A stretch of 64,000 bases of DNA from Mucilaginibacter gracilis (GCF_003633615.1 NZ_RBKU01000001.1:4588001-4652000), one strand, 5' to 3'. Positions 1 to 10,171 are shown, numbered from the stretch's first letter. The notes: generated from the letters alone by a model not told the origin. Translations and numbers: made by a program.

Positions 1-1056
1 CCGGTTCTGAGGCATACCTGCGACAGAAATATCATCAAGGATGTTGACAAAGGTGGTTATTGTAAGCCCGCCTTTCAGGTTTTTTAATATTTCCTGGCTG
101 TTGAGGGTAATTGTATTGGTTTTGGTTTGAGTAGCATCATAATAGGACATCAATTGAGGCCTTGATGAAAGATAACCGACTCCAGAACTTAATACAATTA
201 CGGCTATGTACTTCCACAGCGATGCTTTCCAGCTATTTTGTTGCCTTACAGCATTCAATTTAATTATGGAAAGAGAAAGAAAGAGCAATATAATTACCAC
301 AAAATAGATGACATCTTCAGAGCACAACATGCCTCTAACAAATGACTCTGCACGACCGGCTATTGAAAACCAGTAAGTAACGTCCCTTATAAAATCAATA
401 TCCTGGCCCACCTTATTGACCAATGTGAAAAAGGTAAGTGCTGCAAGTGTAGAAATTGCAGCTATCTCCTGATAAGAGGTCACGCTTGACATAAACAATC
501 CTATCGCTGAGAATGTACAGATCAACAAGTAGGCTCCAACCATTGCGGTCAGGGCATGTGCCCATCCGAAATCTTTCACAACAAAGCCGGTCCATATCAC
601 AAAAACGAAAATGATGAAAAGTAGAACCAAGCCATAAATCATCATCGATAAGAATTTTCCAAGAATGATTTGATAGTTTTTTACAGGAGATGAATACAAT
701 AGTTTTATAGATCCGCTTTGCAATTCATTGCTCAAAAGTCCCATTGTTATTAATGGAATATACAAAAAGAGATTATCGAGCACACCTCCATATACACTTA
801 CAAGGCCAAAAACTCCTTGTCCAAGAATGCGGGACGTCAATTCCGATTGCCCAACACCCGTATCAATTTGTCCCTGAATTAATCCCCCAAGTTGTCCGGT
901 ATACGTAAGCGCCAGTTGCAATGTGAATGCTATCAGAATTACCCAGGCAATTGGTGAATAAAATAACGATTGCAGTTCCGTCAGCGCAATACGCCATACT
1001 ATTTGCTTCTCTTCCCAATGAGAATTGGGGAGAAGGTTATTAGAAACTTTCTTCAT
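1..1056 (-). CDS. ABC-2 type permease with Gldg-like tail (partial)
   Basis: Open for 352 codons from an ATG at 1056 to the window edge, so its 3' end is missing. The N-terminal ~240 residues contain about six hydrophobic segments, including IAWVILIAFTLQLAL, LVLLFIIFVFVIWTGFVV and VIYFVVIILLFLSLSI, with the ABC-2 membrane pattern LLSNELQSGSIKLLYSSPV. After residue ~280 comes a seventh hydrophobic stretch and then the soluble start NTITLNSQEILKNLKGGLTI, typical of the Gldg auxiliary domain fused to permeases of the gliding/NosY class. It follows the ATPase gene by 23 bp and should form an inner-membrane exporter with it. The substrate is unknown. Gliding motility itself cannot be inferred from these two genes. 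Confidence 0.85.
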   Translation of the reverse strand, partial: MKKVSNNLLPNSHWEEKQIVWRIALTELQSLFYSPIAWVILIAFTLQLALTYTGQLGGLIQGQIDTGVGQSELTSRILGQGVFGLVSVYGGVLDNLFLYIPLITMGLLSNELQSGSIKLLYSSPVKNYQIILGKFLSMMIYGLVLLFIIFVFVIWTGFVVKDFGWAHALTAMVGAYLLICTFSAIGLFMSSVTSYQEIAAISTLAALTFFTLVNKVGQDIDFIRDVTYWFSIAGRAESFVRGMLCSEDVIYFVVIILLFLSLSIIKLNAVRQQNSWKASLWKYIAVIVLSSGVGYLSSRPQLMSYYDATQTKTNTITLNSQEILKNLKGGLTITTFVNILDDISVAGMPQNR

Positions 1057-1079
1057 GATTTGTGTGATTAGGCGCTGTC

Positions 1080-2039
1080 TTACTTATGGGCTTTTTTTGA
1101 TAATTCTGCAAAAATGGTATCGAGCGAATTTTTCTCTAAAGAAATTTCTGTCAATTGCCACCCGCGTTCCAGACTCAATCTCATGATATTTTCTGTAACG
1201 TCCCTGACATCGATAAACTGTAACCGGAAGCGATTACTGCCAATCTCCTCTACTTTTAAAACACCATGCAAACTTGACAGTTCATCTGTTAAAGGAGGAT
1301 TCATCATACTGATTAACAAACTATTAGGAGATAGATAATTATCAAACTCATTCACCGTACCCTGAAAAACCATTTGTCCCTGTTCCACCATATAGATATA
1401 ATCACATACTGCCTGAACTTCGGTAAGCATGTGTGTGGAAAGAATAACGGTTCTTTCTTCTCCAATTTCAGCTATCAGCTTTCGGATCTCCAATACCTGG
1501 TTGGGGTCCAGCCCGTTTGTTGGTTCATCAAATACCACAAGTGAAGGACGATGTATGATGGCCTGAGCAATACCCACACGTTGCTGATAGCCACCGGACA
1601 GGTTGCGGATAAGGCGCTTACGAAAATGGGTGATATTGCATTTTTCGAGTACTTCATCAATGGCGACTTTGACCGAGTTACCGGGTATCCAACGAAGGTA
1701 TGCCGCATAACGAAGATATTCTTCTACTGTAAGGTCTGTATGCAAAGGGGGTTTCTGAGGTAGAAATCCAATGAAACGTTTCGCTTGTATCGGATCATGC
1801 TTTACATTAACATTATTAATAAAAATGTCGCCATTAGTCTGTTTTAGAACTCCACACATGATGTTCATCAATGTAGATTTCCCTGCACCATTCGATCCAA
1901 GCAGTCCATATATTCCTTTTTTATTAATTTGTAGATTAATACCTTTTATCGCCCACTGAACGGTATAACGATGAGAAAGGTTCTCAATCTTAACGATGCT
2001 ATCACCCGTAGTCCCAGATTCATTATGCTTATTATCCAT
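1080..2039 (-). CDS. ABC transporter ATP-binding protein (GldA/CcmA-like)
   Basis: A 319-residue cytoplasmic ATPase. Walker A is GLLGSNGAGKST (~residues 45-56), the signature is LSGGYQQRVGIAQAI (~147-161), Walker B plus D-loop is LVVFDEPTNGLD (~168-179) and the switch histidine is in ILSTHML (~201-207). The ~80-residue C-terminal extension is usual in ABC-2 exporters of the GldA class. It partners the permease immediately downstream. A stem-loop separates it from susD of module I upstream, so it may be a partly uncoupled continuation of that operon. Confidence 0.9.
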   Translation of the reverse strand: MDNKHNESGTTGDSIVKIENLSHRYTVQWAIKGINLQINKKGIYGLLGSNGAGKSTLMNIMCGVLKQTNGDIFINNVNVKHDPIQAKRFIGFLPQKPPLHTDLTVEEYLRYAAYLRWIPGNSVKVAIDEVLEKCNITHFRKRLIRNLSGGYQQRVGIAQAIIHRPSLVVFDEPTNGLDPNQVLEIRKLIAEIGEERTVILSTHMLTEVQAVCDYIYMVEQGQMVFQGTVNEFDNYLSPNSLLISMMNPPLTDELSSLHGVLKVEEIGSNRFRLQFIDVRDVTENIMRLSLERGWQLTEISLEKNSLDTIFAELSKKAHK

Positions 2040-2136
2040 TGAATTGTTTTTAACTCTTTATTAACCACGAGACATAATTCTCGTAATACTATCCGCACAC
2101 GAACAGTTTAGTAACTAATATTGTAGGTTTTTAATT

Positions 2137-2165
2137 GAGCGATGAGCATTACCGTCTCATCGCTC
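2137..2165. terminator. stem-loop after susD, module I
   Basis: Perfect 10-bp inverted repeat GAGCGATGAG / CTCATCGCTC with a 9-nt loop, in the gap between the SusD stop and the ABC ATPase start. Neither side carries a clean U tract, so it may be an attenuator or an mRNA 3'-end protector rather than a strong intrinsic terminator. Confidence 0.5.
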
Positions 2166-2182
2166 TACAGGGTTTTCAGAAA

Positions 2183-3709
2183 TTATATTGACGTGTTTTG
2201 TTTAATTAGGGGGTTCTTTTCTGTCACATCTCTTGGGAATGGCATGATCCAAAGGTCGGAACCAGGAGTCAACGTTCGCTTAACACCGCTATCATCTGTC
2301 TTTATCATCGTTCGCTGATATTCGGTTTCCGTATTGAAGCGTTTCATATCATAGAACATCATATCTGTTCCAAAGAGTTCAACGTCACGTTCATGGCGAA
2401 TTAAATCTATTGCCTGGGCTTTAGTTGTTACCCGGCCTTTCCATGGAATGTATTTGCTGGCAATTATTCGCTTTGCCCGAATGGCATCCAGATCATCCAT
2501 TGCCTTATCAATGCCCGCTTGTGTACCTTGACGTGCATTACATTCAGCGCGGATAAGGTAGACTTCCAGTGTTCGGATACCTCCGGTATTTGCATAATCC
2601 ACCCGGCGATAGTCATAATAACCGTTATCCGAGTTCCTATAAAAATTGCAGAGAAAACGCGTATCACCGTCTTCAAAACGACCCGGACCACGCGTGCAAA
2701 ATTGGTTTCCGGCAGAGTCGCTCAGCGGTATTCTGTTCTGAGAAGGTGTAAAAGCGGGACTGTAGTCTATGTTCGTTAAGCCACCCACTACCCATAAATT
2801 TTCGGCATTGGCGTCGGTAAAGCAAATTTGGGGAAGACCTCCAAAGGCTGAACGATTGTTCTGTATGGTATTTCCGGTGCCATTCGGGTCAATATTGGTG
2901 TTGAAATAATTCACCATATTGTAAATAAAACTTTGTTTTGCAAGCACCGTTTCGGCATCCGCCTGCGCGTCATTAAAATTATGCATAAAGAGATGGATGC
3001 GTGCACGCAAGCCAATGGCCGCAGTTTTCGTCGGGAAGACAAAATTTATAACATTATCGTCCATCACGGGGATCGCACTATTTAGATCGTCCATTATATG
3101 TCCGTAAATTTGGGCCACTGTTAATTGCGGTACAGGTGTTTCAAAATCATCTGCTGTTGAGATATAAGGCACCCCGCCATCTGTATTGGCAGACGCAGGA
3201 TTGTATGCTTTGGCATATGTATTAATCAAATGAAAATAAAATAAAGCCCTGAATACTTTTGCCTGTGCTACCAATACCGTTGCTTCTTTGACTTGGGCGC
3301 TACTTAACCCAGAAATTTTAGGCACATCGTTTATCACCAGATTGTAGTAAAATAACGAAGAATAATCACCATCATAAGTTCCATCGCTTGCTGTGGCATC
3401 TATTCTAGCTCCTATTGTAGCTATCCACAAATAGTTATTTCTATAAGGAGCGTCACTGATTTGTGATGAAGTCTGAAATATTTCGTTTACAACTTGTCTT
3501 TTAGTTTTACCATCGTGCGTAAGCAACATAGTATTTTCCAGAAAAGCTCTGTAATCTGCAATTGTTTTTGGAACTACTTGCCCTTTGGGAACGATCCCCA
3601 AATAGTCTTTACCGCATCCCGATATGAGGAAGCTGCATAAAATAAATATTGGTAGATTGATTATCACCTTTCGTTTATTCCATGTTATTATGGATAATAT
3701 CTTTTTCAT
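2183..3709 (-). CDS. RagB/SusD family nutrient-uptake lipoprotein, module I
   Basis: 508 residues. The signal peptide ends in the lipobox LISGC (Cys ~32), giving a surface lipoprotein that caps its SusC partner. The TPR-rich SusD fold is visible in the helical segment KEATVLVAQAKVFRALFYFH (~143-162), the family motif EVYLIRAECNARQG (~385-398) and the C-terminal RHERDVELFGTDMMFYDMKR. The final LWIMPFPRDVTEKNPLIKQN is the standard SusD ending. It lies 10 bp downstream of susC, so the pair is co-transcribed. No glycosidase follows, and the ligand cannot be read from the sequence. Confidence 0.93.
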   Translation of the reverse strand: MKKILSIITWNKRKVIINLPIFILCSFLISGCGKDYLGIVPKGQVVPKTIADYRAFLENTMLLTHDGKTKRQVVNEIFQTSSQISDAPYRNNYLWIATIGARIDATASDGTYDGDYSSLFYYNLVINDVPKISGLSSAQVKEATVLVAQAKVFRALFYFHLINTYAKAYNPASANTDGGVPYISTADDFETPVPQLTVAQIYGHIMDDLNSAIPVMDDNVINFVFPTKTAAIGLRARIHLFMHNFNDAQADAETVLAKQSFIYNMVNYFNTNIDPNGTGNTIQNNRSAFGGLPQICFTDANAENLWVVGGLTNIDYSPAFTPSQNRIPLSDSAGNQFCTRGPGRFEDGDTRFLCNFYRNSDNGYYDYRRVDYANTGGIRTLEVYLIRAECNARQGTQAGIDKAMDDLDAIRAKRIIASKYIPWKGRVTTKAQAIDLIRHERDVELFGTDMMFYDMKRFNTETEYQRTMIKTDDSGVKRTLTPGSDLWIMPFPRDVTEKNPLIKQNTSI

Positions 3710-3719
3710 GATCTTAATT

Positions 3720-6700
3720 TTAAAATAAAAAGTTTATGCCAAAAGAATAACCTGGCTTTAATTTGAGTGTTCGTGTTCCATTAGTGGCATTATACGCTTC
3801 GGGATCGCTACCTTCGCCATTTGCCGCGATATAGAATAAGTTGTTGGCTTGTGCCCGTAAACGGATGCTCTTGAAAATACTTCTGCTTAAAAGCTTTGTT
3901 TGTGCCAGGTCATATGAAAATGTCAAACTTCGGAGTTTGATATAGCTCGCAGAAACTACCTTATCATCGGTGTAGAGCCAATATTGATTTCGGTAAGTAG
4001 TGTTTTGATCATAATTATAGGTTACCCTTGGTGTTACACCTGGTTTCAATTCATCACCCGGTTTCTTCCAGGCATTATCATACCCATCGTACATAAGGTT
4101 AGTAACACCTTGTTCGTACGCAGAAAGGTCAGGACTCGCGCTGAGTTTACGCATTACATTTCCGCCACTATAGATTATATTGGCCGATAGCTCCATTCCT
4201 TTCCAATTAAAGCTCGTATTAAAACCTCCGGTATACAATGGAACAAGGCTTCCACTGTATACAAGGGCACTGAAATTGTTAATATTTGCATTTGATACCT
4301 CTGCGCCCTTTTCGTCGTAAACAACTGGATCGCCTTTATCATTAATCCTGGCAAACCGATAGCTAAACAAAGAATTTAGTGGGTACCCTTCGATAAGGGT
4401 CCCAGTACCGGTTCCTCCGGCGGCAATACTCGCCGTGCCGGAAGGCTGAATAAATACTTTGGTAACTTTGTTCTTATTATAGGCAAATGTAAAACCAGCC
4501 GTCCATCCCCAGTCCTTCTTCTTAAGAATAGATCCATTAAGGCTCATTTCAATTCCACTATTGGTCATATCGCCGGCATTTTGCTTTAATGTACTGAAAC
4601 CATAAGTAGGGTCTATTTGTGTGTCTACCAGTAGGTCAGAACTATTTCGCTTATAGTATTCAATAGTACCATTAAGGCGATTGTTCAGTATGGTATAGTC
4701 GGCACCAAGGTTGAAAACTTTTATTTTTTCCCATCGAAGGTTTGCGTTCGGAGGGGAACTAACTGTACCGTAAGGCCTTTGGGTCACAGAATTAGTTTGA
4801 TCGGAGCTATATTGTGCAACAAGGTATGGCGAAACGTCCCTTGCAATATTTCCGTTAACACCGTACGTAGCGCGGAGTTTAAGACGATTAAGCCACTTAA
4901 CATCTTTCATGAATGATTCTTCCATCATATTCCAGGCCACGCCCCCAGACCAAAGAGGCCTGTTCTCGTATTTAAGACTGGTTCCGAAATAGTTAGATTT
5001 ATCCCACCGTATGCTACCTGTTATGTCATAGCGGCTCATCAGGGTATAAGCAGCGTTACCATAGTACGAGACATATCGGTTTTTATTTTCCCGTTCCGCA
5101 TGGAAATCATCACTACTGAAAGAAGCATACGATCCGAAAACGTTTCCTCCACCCTGTATCAGGTCATAGTTATTCAAATCTGTCCATGTTAAAAGATCGC
5201 TGTTATACCCATAAACTTTGTTCATTGAATAATTACCGCTAACCTCCCGCATTTCGTTACCCGCAAGTACCACCAATGAATGAAGGTGATCGTTTGTCGT
5301 ATAATTAAAATTCAACTGGTTTCTCCAGGTATAGTTTTCTGAATTATTTGTGGCCACCGTACGGGCATCCCCATAAGGTACGCGGTGACCAATTGTATTA
5401 GAACTTGGATCTAGATATGTATTGACATCATAAAGGTATCTCATCCTATAAGAATCTTTATCATCCAACGTAATTGCCTCATCCTTACCGTTCTCATATT
5501 GAAACCCCGAAGTAAATTTCAGCCATTTTGTTAATTTAAAATCCAGGCTTGTAGCGATTCGCGTACGAAATTCAGTAGTATGGACCAGGCTACTTCCCAG
5601 TTCATTGATTAAGGAAAAATCAAGGGGCAACAAATCATTAGGATATTGTTTGAGGGTAGTGAGGTCGCTTGGTTGAGTTCTGGATCTGTAATAAGAAACA
5701 GAATTTCCACTACCATCTACAAGGCGAGAATACGGATACAAATCAGTTACGGCAGCATCCGCCCCATACTGCGGAGCTTCACCTTTACCATACTGGAGAT
5801 TAGCATCAATTTCAGCTGTAAGCCATTTTGTAAGATTAATAGAATTACGAAGGCTTGTAATGAGCGACTGATCGTCTGTATGCTGAGACGATCCTTTGTT
5901 ATTTGAAAAAGTAAACGATGCAGTCGTATTGATTCCATCTGTGGCTTTGCTTACCGAAAGCGCATATCGTTGAATAATAGGCGACTGATAGATATACTTT
6001 TTAAGGTCATCAAGTAAAGGAACCCCGTTTGAACGATACTGCATCAATTGCTTATCTGCTTCTTGCTTAGATAATGAACCGTCATAATATTTGAGCATTA
6101 GATCCAAACTGGGAGACGGAATAAAATCCCCATTACGCAATCTATTTACTTCCAATTGCCTTTGAGATGGGTCTATCAATGCGGGATTATTGTTCACAAA
6201 ATTCCATTGCATGTCAATATACTTGCTTGCTGACATGTACTTCATGTAGCTATAATCATAGTTCGGTGTTACCTGTATATCGGTTGAAAAGGAGACCTCT
6301 GCGGCTCCTTTCTTTTTTGCCCTTTTTGTAGTAATAACGATAACACCATTGCCTGCGCGGGCACCGTATATTGAAGCTGCAGCAGCATCTTTCAAAACTG
6401 TAATGCTTTCAATATCGTCGGGATTAATTGCCGGCATCTTATAATAAATAAACTGATTGTTTACAAACTGTAACTCCCCTTCAACTGGAAATCCGTCTAT
6501 CACGTAAAGTGGCTGATCGGAACCATTGCTAAGAAAGGTACCTTTACCTCTGATGGTGAAACCATTCTGATCTTTGACAACTCCTGCTATTTTCCCTTCC
6601 AGTGCAGACCCGAGGTCAAAAGTAGTCGACTTGCTGATTTCTTTGCTACTGACTGTACCAAAGGAACCGGTAGTCCGTTCTTTAGCTATAGTCTGGTAGC

Positions 6701-7352
6701 CGGTGCTAACCAGGACATTTACCTCATTGAGGTTACTTACCGCTACTTCAAGTTTTATATCGCCAAGGTTTGGAGATACTTTTATTTCTTTAACTTTATA
6801 GCCTATATAGTTAATTTCAAGAACAGCATCGTCTCTTACATTATTGATTCTAAACTCGCCCTTTTCATTGGTTACTACACTAAAATTCTTCCCCTTAATT
6901 TTAACCGTTGCACCAACGAGTACAGCACCATTCTCATTAAGCACTCTCCCTGTTACGTCAATATTTTCAAATAACTGCTTTAGAATAGAACTTTCTTTCG
7001 CTTTAATAGAGATTATTTTTCCATCAATTGTGTAGGAAAGGCTCAATCCCGATAAAACCTGGTCCATTGCCTTATCTATTGAAGCATTTTCAAGAGACAC
7101 GTCAATGTCTTTTATAGTGGAAATAACCTTTCCATCATAATAAAAGTCAAAACCGCTTTGTTTACGGATCTCCTTCAATACCTCCTCCAGCGGCACATTC
7201 CGCCGGTTTAATGTGATTTTTTGTGCAAATCCGGCGGCACTGGCTTGCATAAAGAAGGTTATAAGGATAACGGTGGTTAATCGCATAATTAGCAATATTT
7301 TATGGCATAGAGGTTTGGGTATACCAACTTCATTAGTATAATTTTTATACAT
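3720..7352 (-). CDS. SusC/RagA TonB-linked outer-membrane transporter with STN domain, module I
   Basis: TonB-dependent importer. An ORF upstream of the chosen start is open to 7466, but the ATG at 7352 gives the usual N-terminus (MYKNYTNEV...) and aligns with the starts of the other susC genes here. A signal sequence (LTTVILITFFMQASAAGFAQ) is followed by the STN domain (PLEEVLKEIRKQSGFDFYYD), which takes part in FecR/sigma signalling. Then come a CarboxypepD_reg-like domain (VTGRVLNENGAVLVGATVKI), the plug with the SusC signature SITVLKDAAAASIYGARAGN, and a ~900-residue barrel ending in Phe (FGINFLF). It is the signal-transducing receptor of the sigma/FecR pair upstream and partner of the SusD downstream. 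Confidence 0.93.
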   Translation of the reverse strand: MYKNYTNEVGIPKPLCHKILLIMRLTTVILITFFMQASAAGFAQKITLNRRNVPLEEVLKEIRKQSGFDFYYDGKVISTIKDIDVSLENASIDKAMDQVLSGLSLSYTIDGKIISIKAKESSILKQLFENIDVTGRVLNENGAVLVGATVKIKGKNFSVVTNEKGEFRINNVRDDAVLEINYIGYKVKEIKVSPNLGDIKLEVAVSNLNEVNVLVSTGYQTIAKERTTGSFGTVSSKEISKSTTFDLGSALEGKIAGVVKDQNGFTIRGKGTFLSNGSDQPLYVIDGFPVEGELQFVNNQFIYYKMPAINPDDIESITVLKDAAAASIYGARAGNGVIVITTKRAKKKGAAEVSFSTDIQVTPNYDYSYMKYMSASKYIDMQWNFVNNNPALIDPSQRQLEVNRLRNGDFIPSPSLDLMLKYYDGSLSKQEADKQLMQYRSNGVPLLDDLKKYIYQSPIIQRYALSVSKATDGINTTASFTFSNNKGSSQHTDDQSLITSLRNSINLTKWLTAEIDANLQYGKGEAPQYGADAAVTDLYPYSRLVDGSGNSVSYYRSRTQPSDLTTLKQYPNDLLPLDFSLINELGSSLVHTTEFRTRIATSLDFKLTKWLKFTSGFQYENGKDEAITLDDKDSYRMRYLYDVNTYLDPSSNTIGHRVPYGDARTVATNNSENYTWRNQLNFNYTTNDHLHSLVVLAGNEMREVSGNYSMNKVYGYNSDLLTWTDLNNYDLIQGGGNVFGSYASFSSDDFHAERENKNRYVSYYGNAAYTLMSRYDITGSIRWDKSNYFGTSLKYENRPLWSGGVAWNMMEESFMKDVKWLNRLKLRATYGVNGNIARDVSPYLVAQYSSDQTNSVTQRPYGTVSSPPNANLRWEKIKVFNLGADYTILNNRLNGTIEYYKRNSSDLLVDTQIDPTYGFSTLKQNAGDMTNSGIEMSLNGSILKKKDWGWTAGFTFAYNKNKVTKVFIQPSGTASIAAGGTGTGTLIEGYPLNSLFSYRFARINDKGDPVVYDEKGAEVSNANINNFSALVYSGSLVPLYTGGFNTSFNWKGMELSANIIYSGGNVMRKLSASPDLSAYEQGVTNLMYDGYDNAWKKPGDELKPGVTPRVTYNYDQNTTYRNQYWLYTDDKVVSASYIKLRSLTFSYDLAQTKLLSRSIFKSIRLRAQANNLFYIAANGEGSDPEAYNATNGTRTLKLKPGYSFGINFLF

Positions 7353-7361
7353 TTGTTTAGT

Positions 7362-7487
7362 TCGATTAAGCAGAACGCCGTGCTTTCGAAGGTCGTGGCA
7401 TCTGCGGGTAAACAGTTGATTATTTAGCTGATTGTTTTGAACGAGAACCAGGGATGTTACAAGCATTCCTGGCTTCTTCTTTTATGG
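7362..7487 (+). ncRNA. putative antisense sRNA in the fecR-susC gap, module I
   Basis: Inferred RNA antisense to the susC leader. The plus strand carries TACATTTG (7348-7355), matching the Bacteroidota -7 core TANNTTTG, and ends at a stem-loop plus U-rich tract (7448-7487). No convincing -33 TTG is seen. The arrangement recurs in all four modules and resembles DonS of Bacteroides fragilis. Ends are estimates. Confidence 0.35.
7448..7487 (+). terminator. plus-strand stem-loop between fecR and susC, module I
   Basis: CCAGGGATG pairs with CATTCCTGG over a 7-nt loop, followed by CTTCTTCTTTT. Read on the plus strand all nine pairs form (one G-U). Read on the minus strand the same position is an A-C mismatch. 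The structure therefore favours an RNA running opposite to the sus genes. Confidence 0.5.
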
Positions 7488-7576
7488 CCATAGGTTTACG
7501 GAAGTAATAGTTTTCTCATTATTGTTGATTTAAGTGAATAATTCTGTTGATTTTGTTGCATTTGGGGATATAAATT

Positions 7577-8758
7577 TTAGCGGGAGACACGTATTTTTCT
7601 ACCTTCAATATTAAATTTCACCTGCCCTGAAGCCTCTATCGCACTCAAAACTTCTGAAAGTTTATTATTTCTGGATATCCAACCACCGGATTCAAGTTCA
7701 TTAGGAACTGAAGCATCATAAATTACTTCAACATCATACCATCGAGCAATCTTTCGCATTGCCACTTTGAAGTTGATATGATTTAAAAAGAAATCCCCCC
7801 CTTTCCAGTCGGTAACATTTTCAATATTGGCTTCACTGACGTTAATTGAACTCCCTGTATTCAACGCCTGTTCACCCGGCTTGATCATGCGAAAATTGCG
7901 GCCAGATCTAACCGATACAGAACCTTCCAATAAAGTGGTTGCTATGCCATATTCATCAGGATAGGCATTTACATTAAAATGTGTTCCTAACACCTCAACT
8001 TCCTGATCATTACTTTTAACTATAAAAGGATGTACTTTATCTTTGGCAATTTCGAAGTAACCTTCGCCTTTTAGTGTTACGCGTCGTTTTCCATGATCCA
8101 TAAGGTTAGCCGAATAGGTTAAACTAGAAGCTGCATTTAACCAAACTTTTGAATGGTCCGGAAGGATTAAAAGATAGGTTTCGCCTTTGGCGGTGGTCAA
8201 AGTGTTGGTTTTGTTTGGATCGTTGTTGTTTGATTTGATCTTGTATACAACTTCACCATTTGCGGACTTGGAAATGCTAACCCCTGCCTCTTTGGCAATT
8301 TCACCATTTGAAGTTTCACTTAATTTAATTTCCTTACCGTTAGCTAAAGTCAGCGTTGCGCCAACTTTTCCAGGAGAAATATCATTAACGTAAGCGGGGT
8401 GTATCTTGTGGCTTAATTGATTATTCTTACTATAAAAATAAAGCCCTGAAACGATGATGACTATCGCTGCCGATGCTGCAATACGAGGCCACAAATGAAG
8501 CCATCGCCCCTTTACAGGACGATGCGGAATTTCCGAAATCCCTGCTAAAACCTTTCGCCACCCGGAGTTTTCGTCAATTGCCCTGAATTTTGTAAATTTT
8601 GAATGCAACCTGTTTTCTTGCATTAATTCATTTAGAAGAATTTGGTTGGCTGGATTTTCTCTGAGCCAGTCCTCCAACCGTTGTCGTGCGTCATGGCTCA
8701 TCTCACCTTTCTGGTAGAGGCCGATTAACGTTGCAATATCAAATTCTTTTTCAAACAT
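7577..8758 (-). CDS. FecR-family anti-sigma regulator, module I
   Basis: 393 residues. The N-terminal ~90 cytoplasmic residues bind the ECF sigma factor. A single membrane helix (IAASAAIVIIVSGLYFY, ~93-109) is followed by the periplasmic FecR domain, with LPDHSKVWLNAASSLTYSAN (~200-219) and GEGYFEIAKDKVHPF, and by a C-terminal DUF4974-like domain (VAMRKIARWYDVEVIYD). The C-terminal part contacts the STN domain of SusC and relays transport to the sigma factor. It lies 108 bp downstream of the sigma gene. Confidence 0.92.
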   Translation of the reverse strand: MFEKEFDIATLIGLYQKGEMSHDARQRLEDWLRENPANQILLNELMQENRLHSKFTKFRAIDENSGWRKVLAGISEIPHRPVKGRWLHLWPRIAASAAIVIIVSGLYFYSKNNQLSHKIHPAYVNDISPGKVGATLTLANGKEIKLSETSNGEIAKEAGVSISKSANGEVVYKIKSNNNDPNKTNTLTTAKGETYLLILPDHSKVWLNAASSLTYSANLMDHGKRRVTLKGEGYFEIAKDKVHPFIVKSNDQEVEVLGTHFNVNAYPDEYGIATTLLEGSVSVRSGRNFRMIKPGEQALNTGSSINVSEANIENVTDWKGGDFFLNHINFKVAMRKIARWYDVEVIYDASVPNELESGGWISRNNKLSEVLSAIEASGQVKFNIEGRKIRVSR

Positions 8759-8866
8759 GTCTCTTGGTGTTGATGCCGATTCCGAAGTTTAATCTTACAA
8801 TTTATTAACCAGCATCTAACATAGAAACCACAAAACGGCAAAACGCCCAGTCAAAAATGTTTTTTT

Positions 8867-9466
8867 TTATTTTTTATTTAGAAAGATGAATACGGCGAGT
8901 GTGAGCGCATCGGAAGCGGCTTTTTTCAAAAATGAATTATGCAAAATTTCGATTGCACGAGCTTTATGATTCCGTACAGTTTTAACAGATATATTCATAA
9001 GACTTGCAACCTCATCTGTTTTTTTACCTTCAAAATATAGTAAGGTAAAGACGTTCCTGCACTGTTCAGGAAGTAATTCCACTTCCTGGTGCAAAATATT
9101 TAAAAATTCCGACTCTACAACTTGGTTGAGTACAGCCAAATCTATCAGGTCAAGATGCTGAACGTATTCTTGTTGCTTGGAGGTTCTTCGTTTTAACTGC
9201 TTTAAAAAATTCAGACTTGCATTCCTGCAGGTGATGAACAAAAAAGCTTTGATTCCTTGAGCAGATTCAAAATCTTCTTTACGTTCCCAAAGTTTTACAA
9301 ACGCAGAGGCCGCAATATCTTCGGCTTCCGCATCATCCAGAACCATTTTACTAACAAAGTAATGTAACCCGCGATAATGAAGCTTAAAAAAATGGGCCAG
9401 TGCTTTCTCGTCACCTTTTCGCAAAGCTTCAGTCCACAAATTTGTGTCGTCAGTCACATTTCCCAT
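8867..9466 (-). CDS. ECF RNA polymerase sigma factor, module I
   Basis: 199 residues. Region 2 is at ~25-90 (AEDIAASAFVKLWERKEDFE) and region 4 at ~130-180 (LPEQCRNVFTLLYFEGKKTD, then a helix-turn-helix in EVASLMNISVKTVRNHKARA). This is the FecI-like group of Bacteroidota that pairs with FecR and SusC. First gene of module I; presumably drives its own susCD. The hydrophobic tail (ALTLAVFIFLN) is common in the group. Confidence 0.92.
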   Translation of the reverse strand: MGNVTDDTNLWTEALRKGDEKALAHFFKLHYRGLHYFVSKMVLDDAEAEDIAASAFVKLWERKEDFESAQGIKAFLFITCRNASLNFLKQLKRRTSKQQEYVQHLDLIDLAVLNQVVESEFLNILHQEVELLPEQCRNVFTLLYFEGKKTDEVASLMNISVKTVRNHKARAIEILHNSFLKKAASDALTLAVFIFLNKK

Positions 9467-9712
9467 TTAATAATAGCCTAAATTAAGGCACAATATCTGT
9501 ATTTATATCGAATTTTGTAAATCGATGCTTGAAAATCGTGTACAAAAACACTAATTACACACAATACCGAAATGCATTAAACAGTTTTTTGTACAGTAAG
9601 TATTCGTTTCTTTTTGAAAAAGAAATATTTTAATATTGAATAAAAGCTAAAAGGTGCTTATTAACTGTTTCAGGTCCTCTCATGGAGGCGAAATTTTTCA
9701 GATTTACATCCA

Positions 9713-9898
9713 ATGGAAGATGAAAATCCTGACGACGTTTATGCCGTCGCAGAAGACCCTGCGCCTTTTGAGCCGGAAGATATAAACATAGTAAACCTTC
9801 GTGACCTCCAGTGGAATGTGATAAATCTTGATTCTACCCGCTTTAATATATATATATACCTATTTAAAGAGCCATTCTGCCTTATTGATCTGCACTAA
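9713..9898 (+). CDS. small acidic hypothetical ORF, possibly a remnant
   Basis: 61 codons from an ATG, rich in Asp/Glu at the N-terminus (DENPDDVYAVAEDPAPFEPE). No family recognised. A second ATG at 9682 in another frame gives MEAKFFRFTSNGR before a stop, so the real protein may have been frameshifted. The ORF ends in front of another weak ORF. Could equally be non-coding. Confidence 0.25.
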   Translation: MEDENPDDVYAVAEDPAPFEPEDINIVNLRDLQWNVINLDSTRFNIYIYLFKEPFCLIDLH

Positions 9899-9928
9899 GC
9901 GCACATAACACCTTATCAAAAAAGTTCG

Positions 9929-10171
9929 ATGGCGAAACCTCGCATCCTAGCTCCGGCAGACTGCTTTTCGGCAAATAAGTTTGTAGCGATTATGTACGCC
10001 TTTTCGCAATCAAGAAATTCACATTTTCCGTTATTGGCAGATTTTGAATACAAAAGAGAAGTCACCAGAAAATATAGCGTTTACAATGAGGAATATGGCG
10101 AATGGGTGAACCATAACGCTCTCCCTCTTCGTCAATTAAGATTTATAAATAGACACATTATTATACTTTAA
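9929..10171 (+). CDS. small hypothetical ORF
   Basis: 80 codons from an ATG, 30 bp after the preceding ORF and on the same strand. Mixed composition, no signal peptide or membrane segment, and no recognised family. A strong terminator on the same strand starts 66 bp after its stop, which is the best support for it being, or having been, a transcribed gene. Confidence 0.25.
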   Translation: MAKPRILAPADCFSANKFVAIMYAFSQSRNSHFPLLADFEYKREVTRKYSVYNEEYGEWVNHNALPLRQLRFINRHIIIL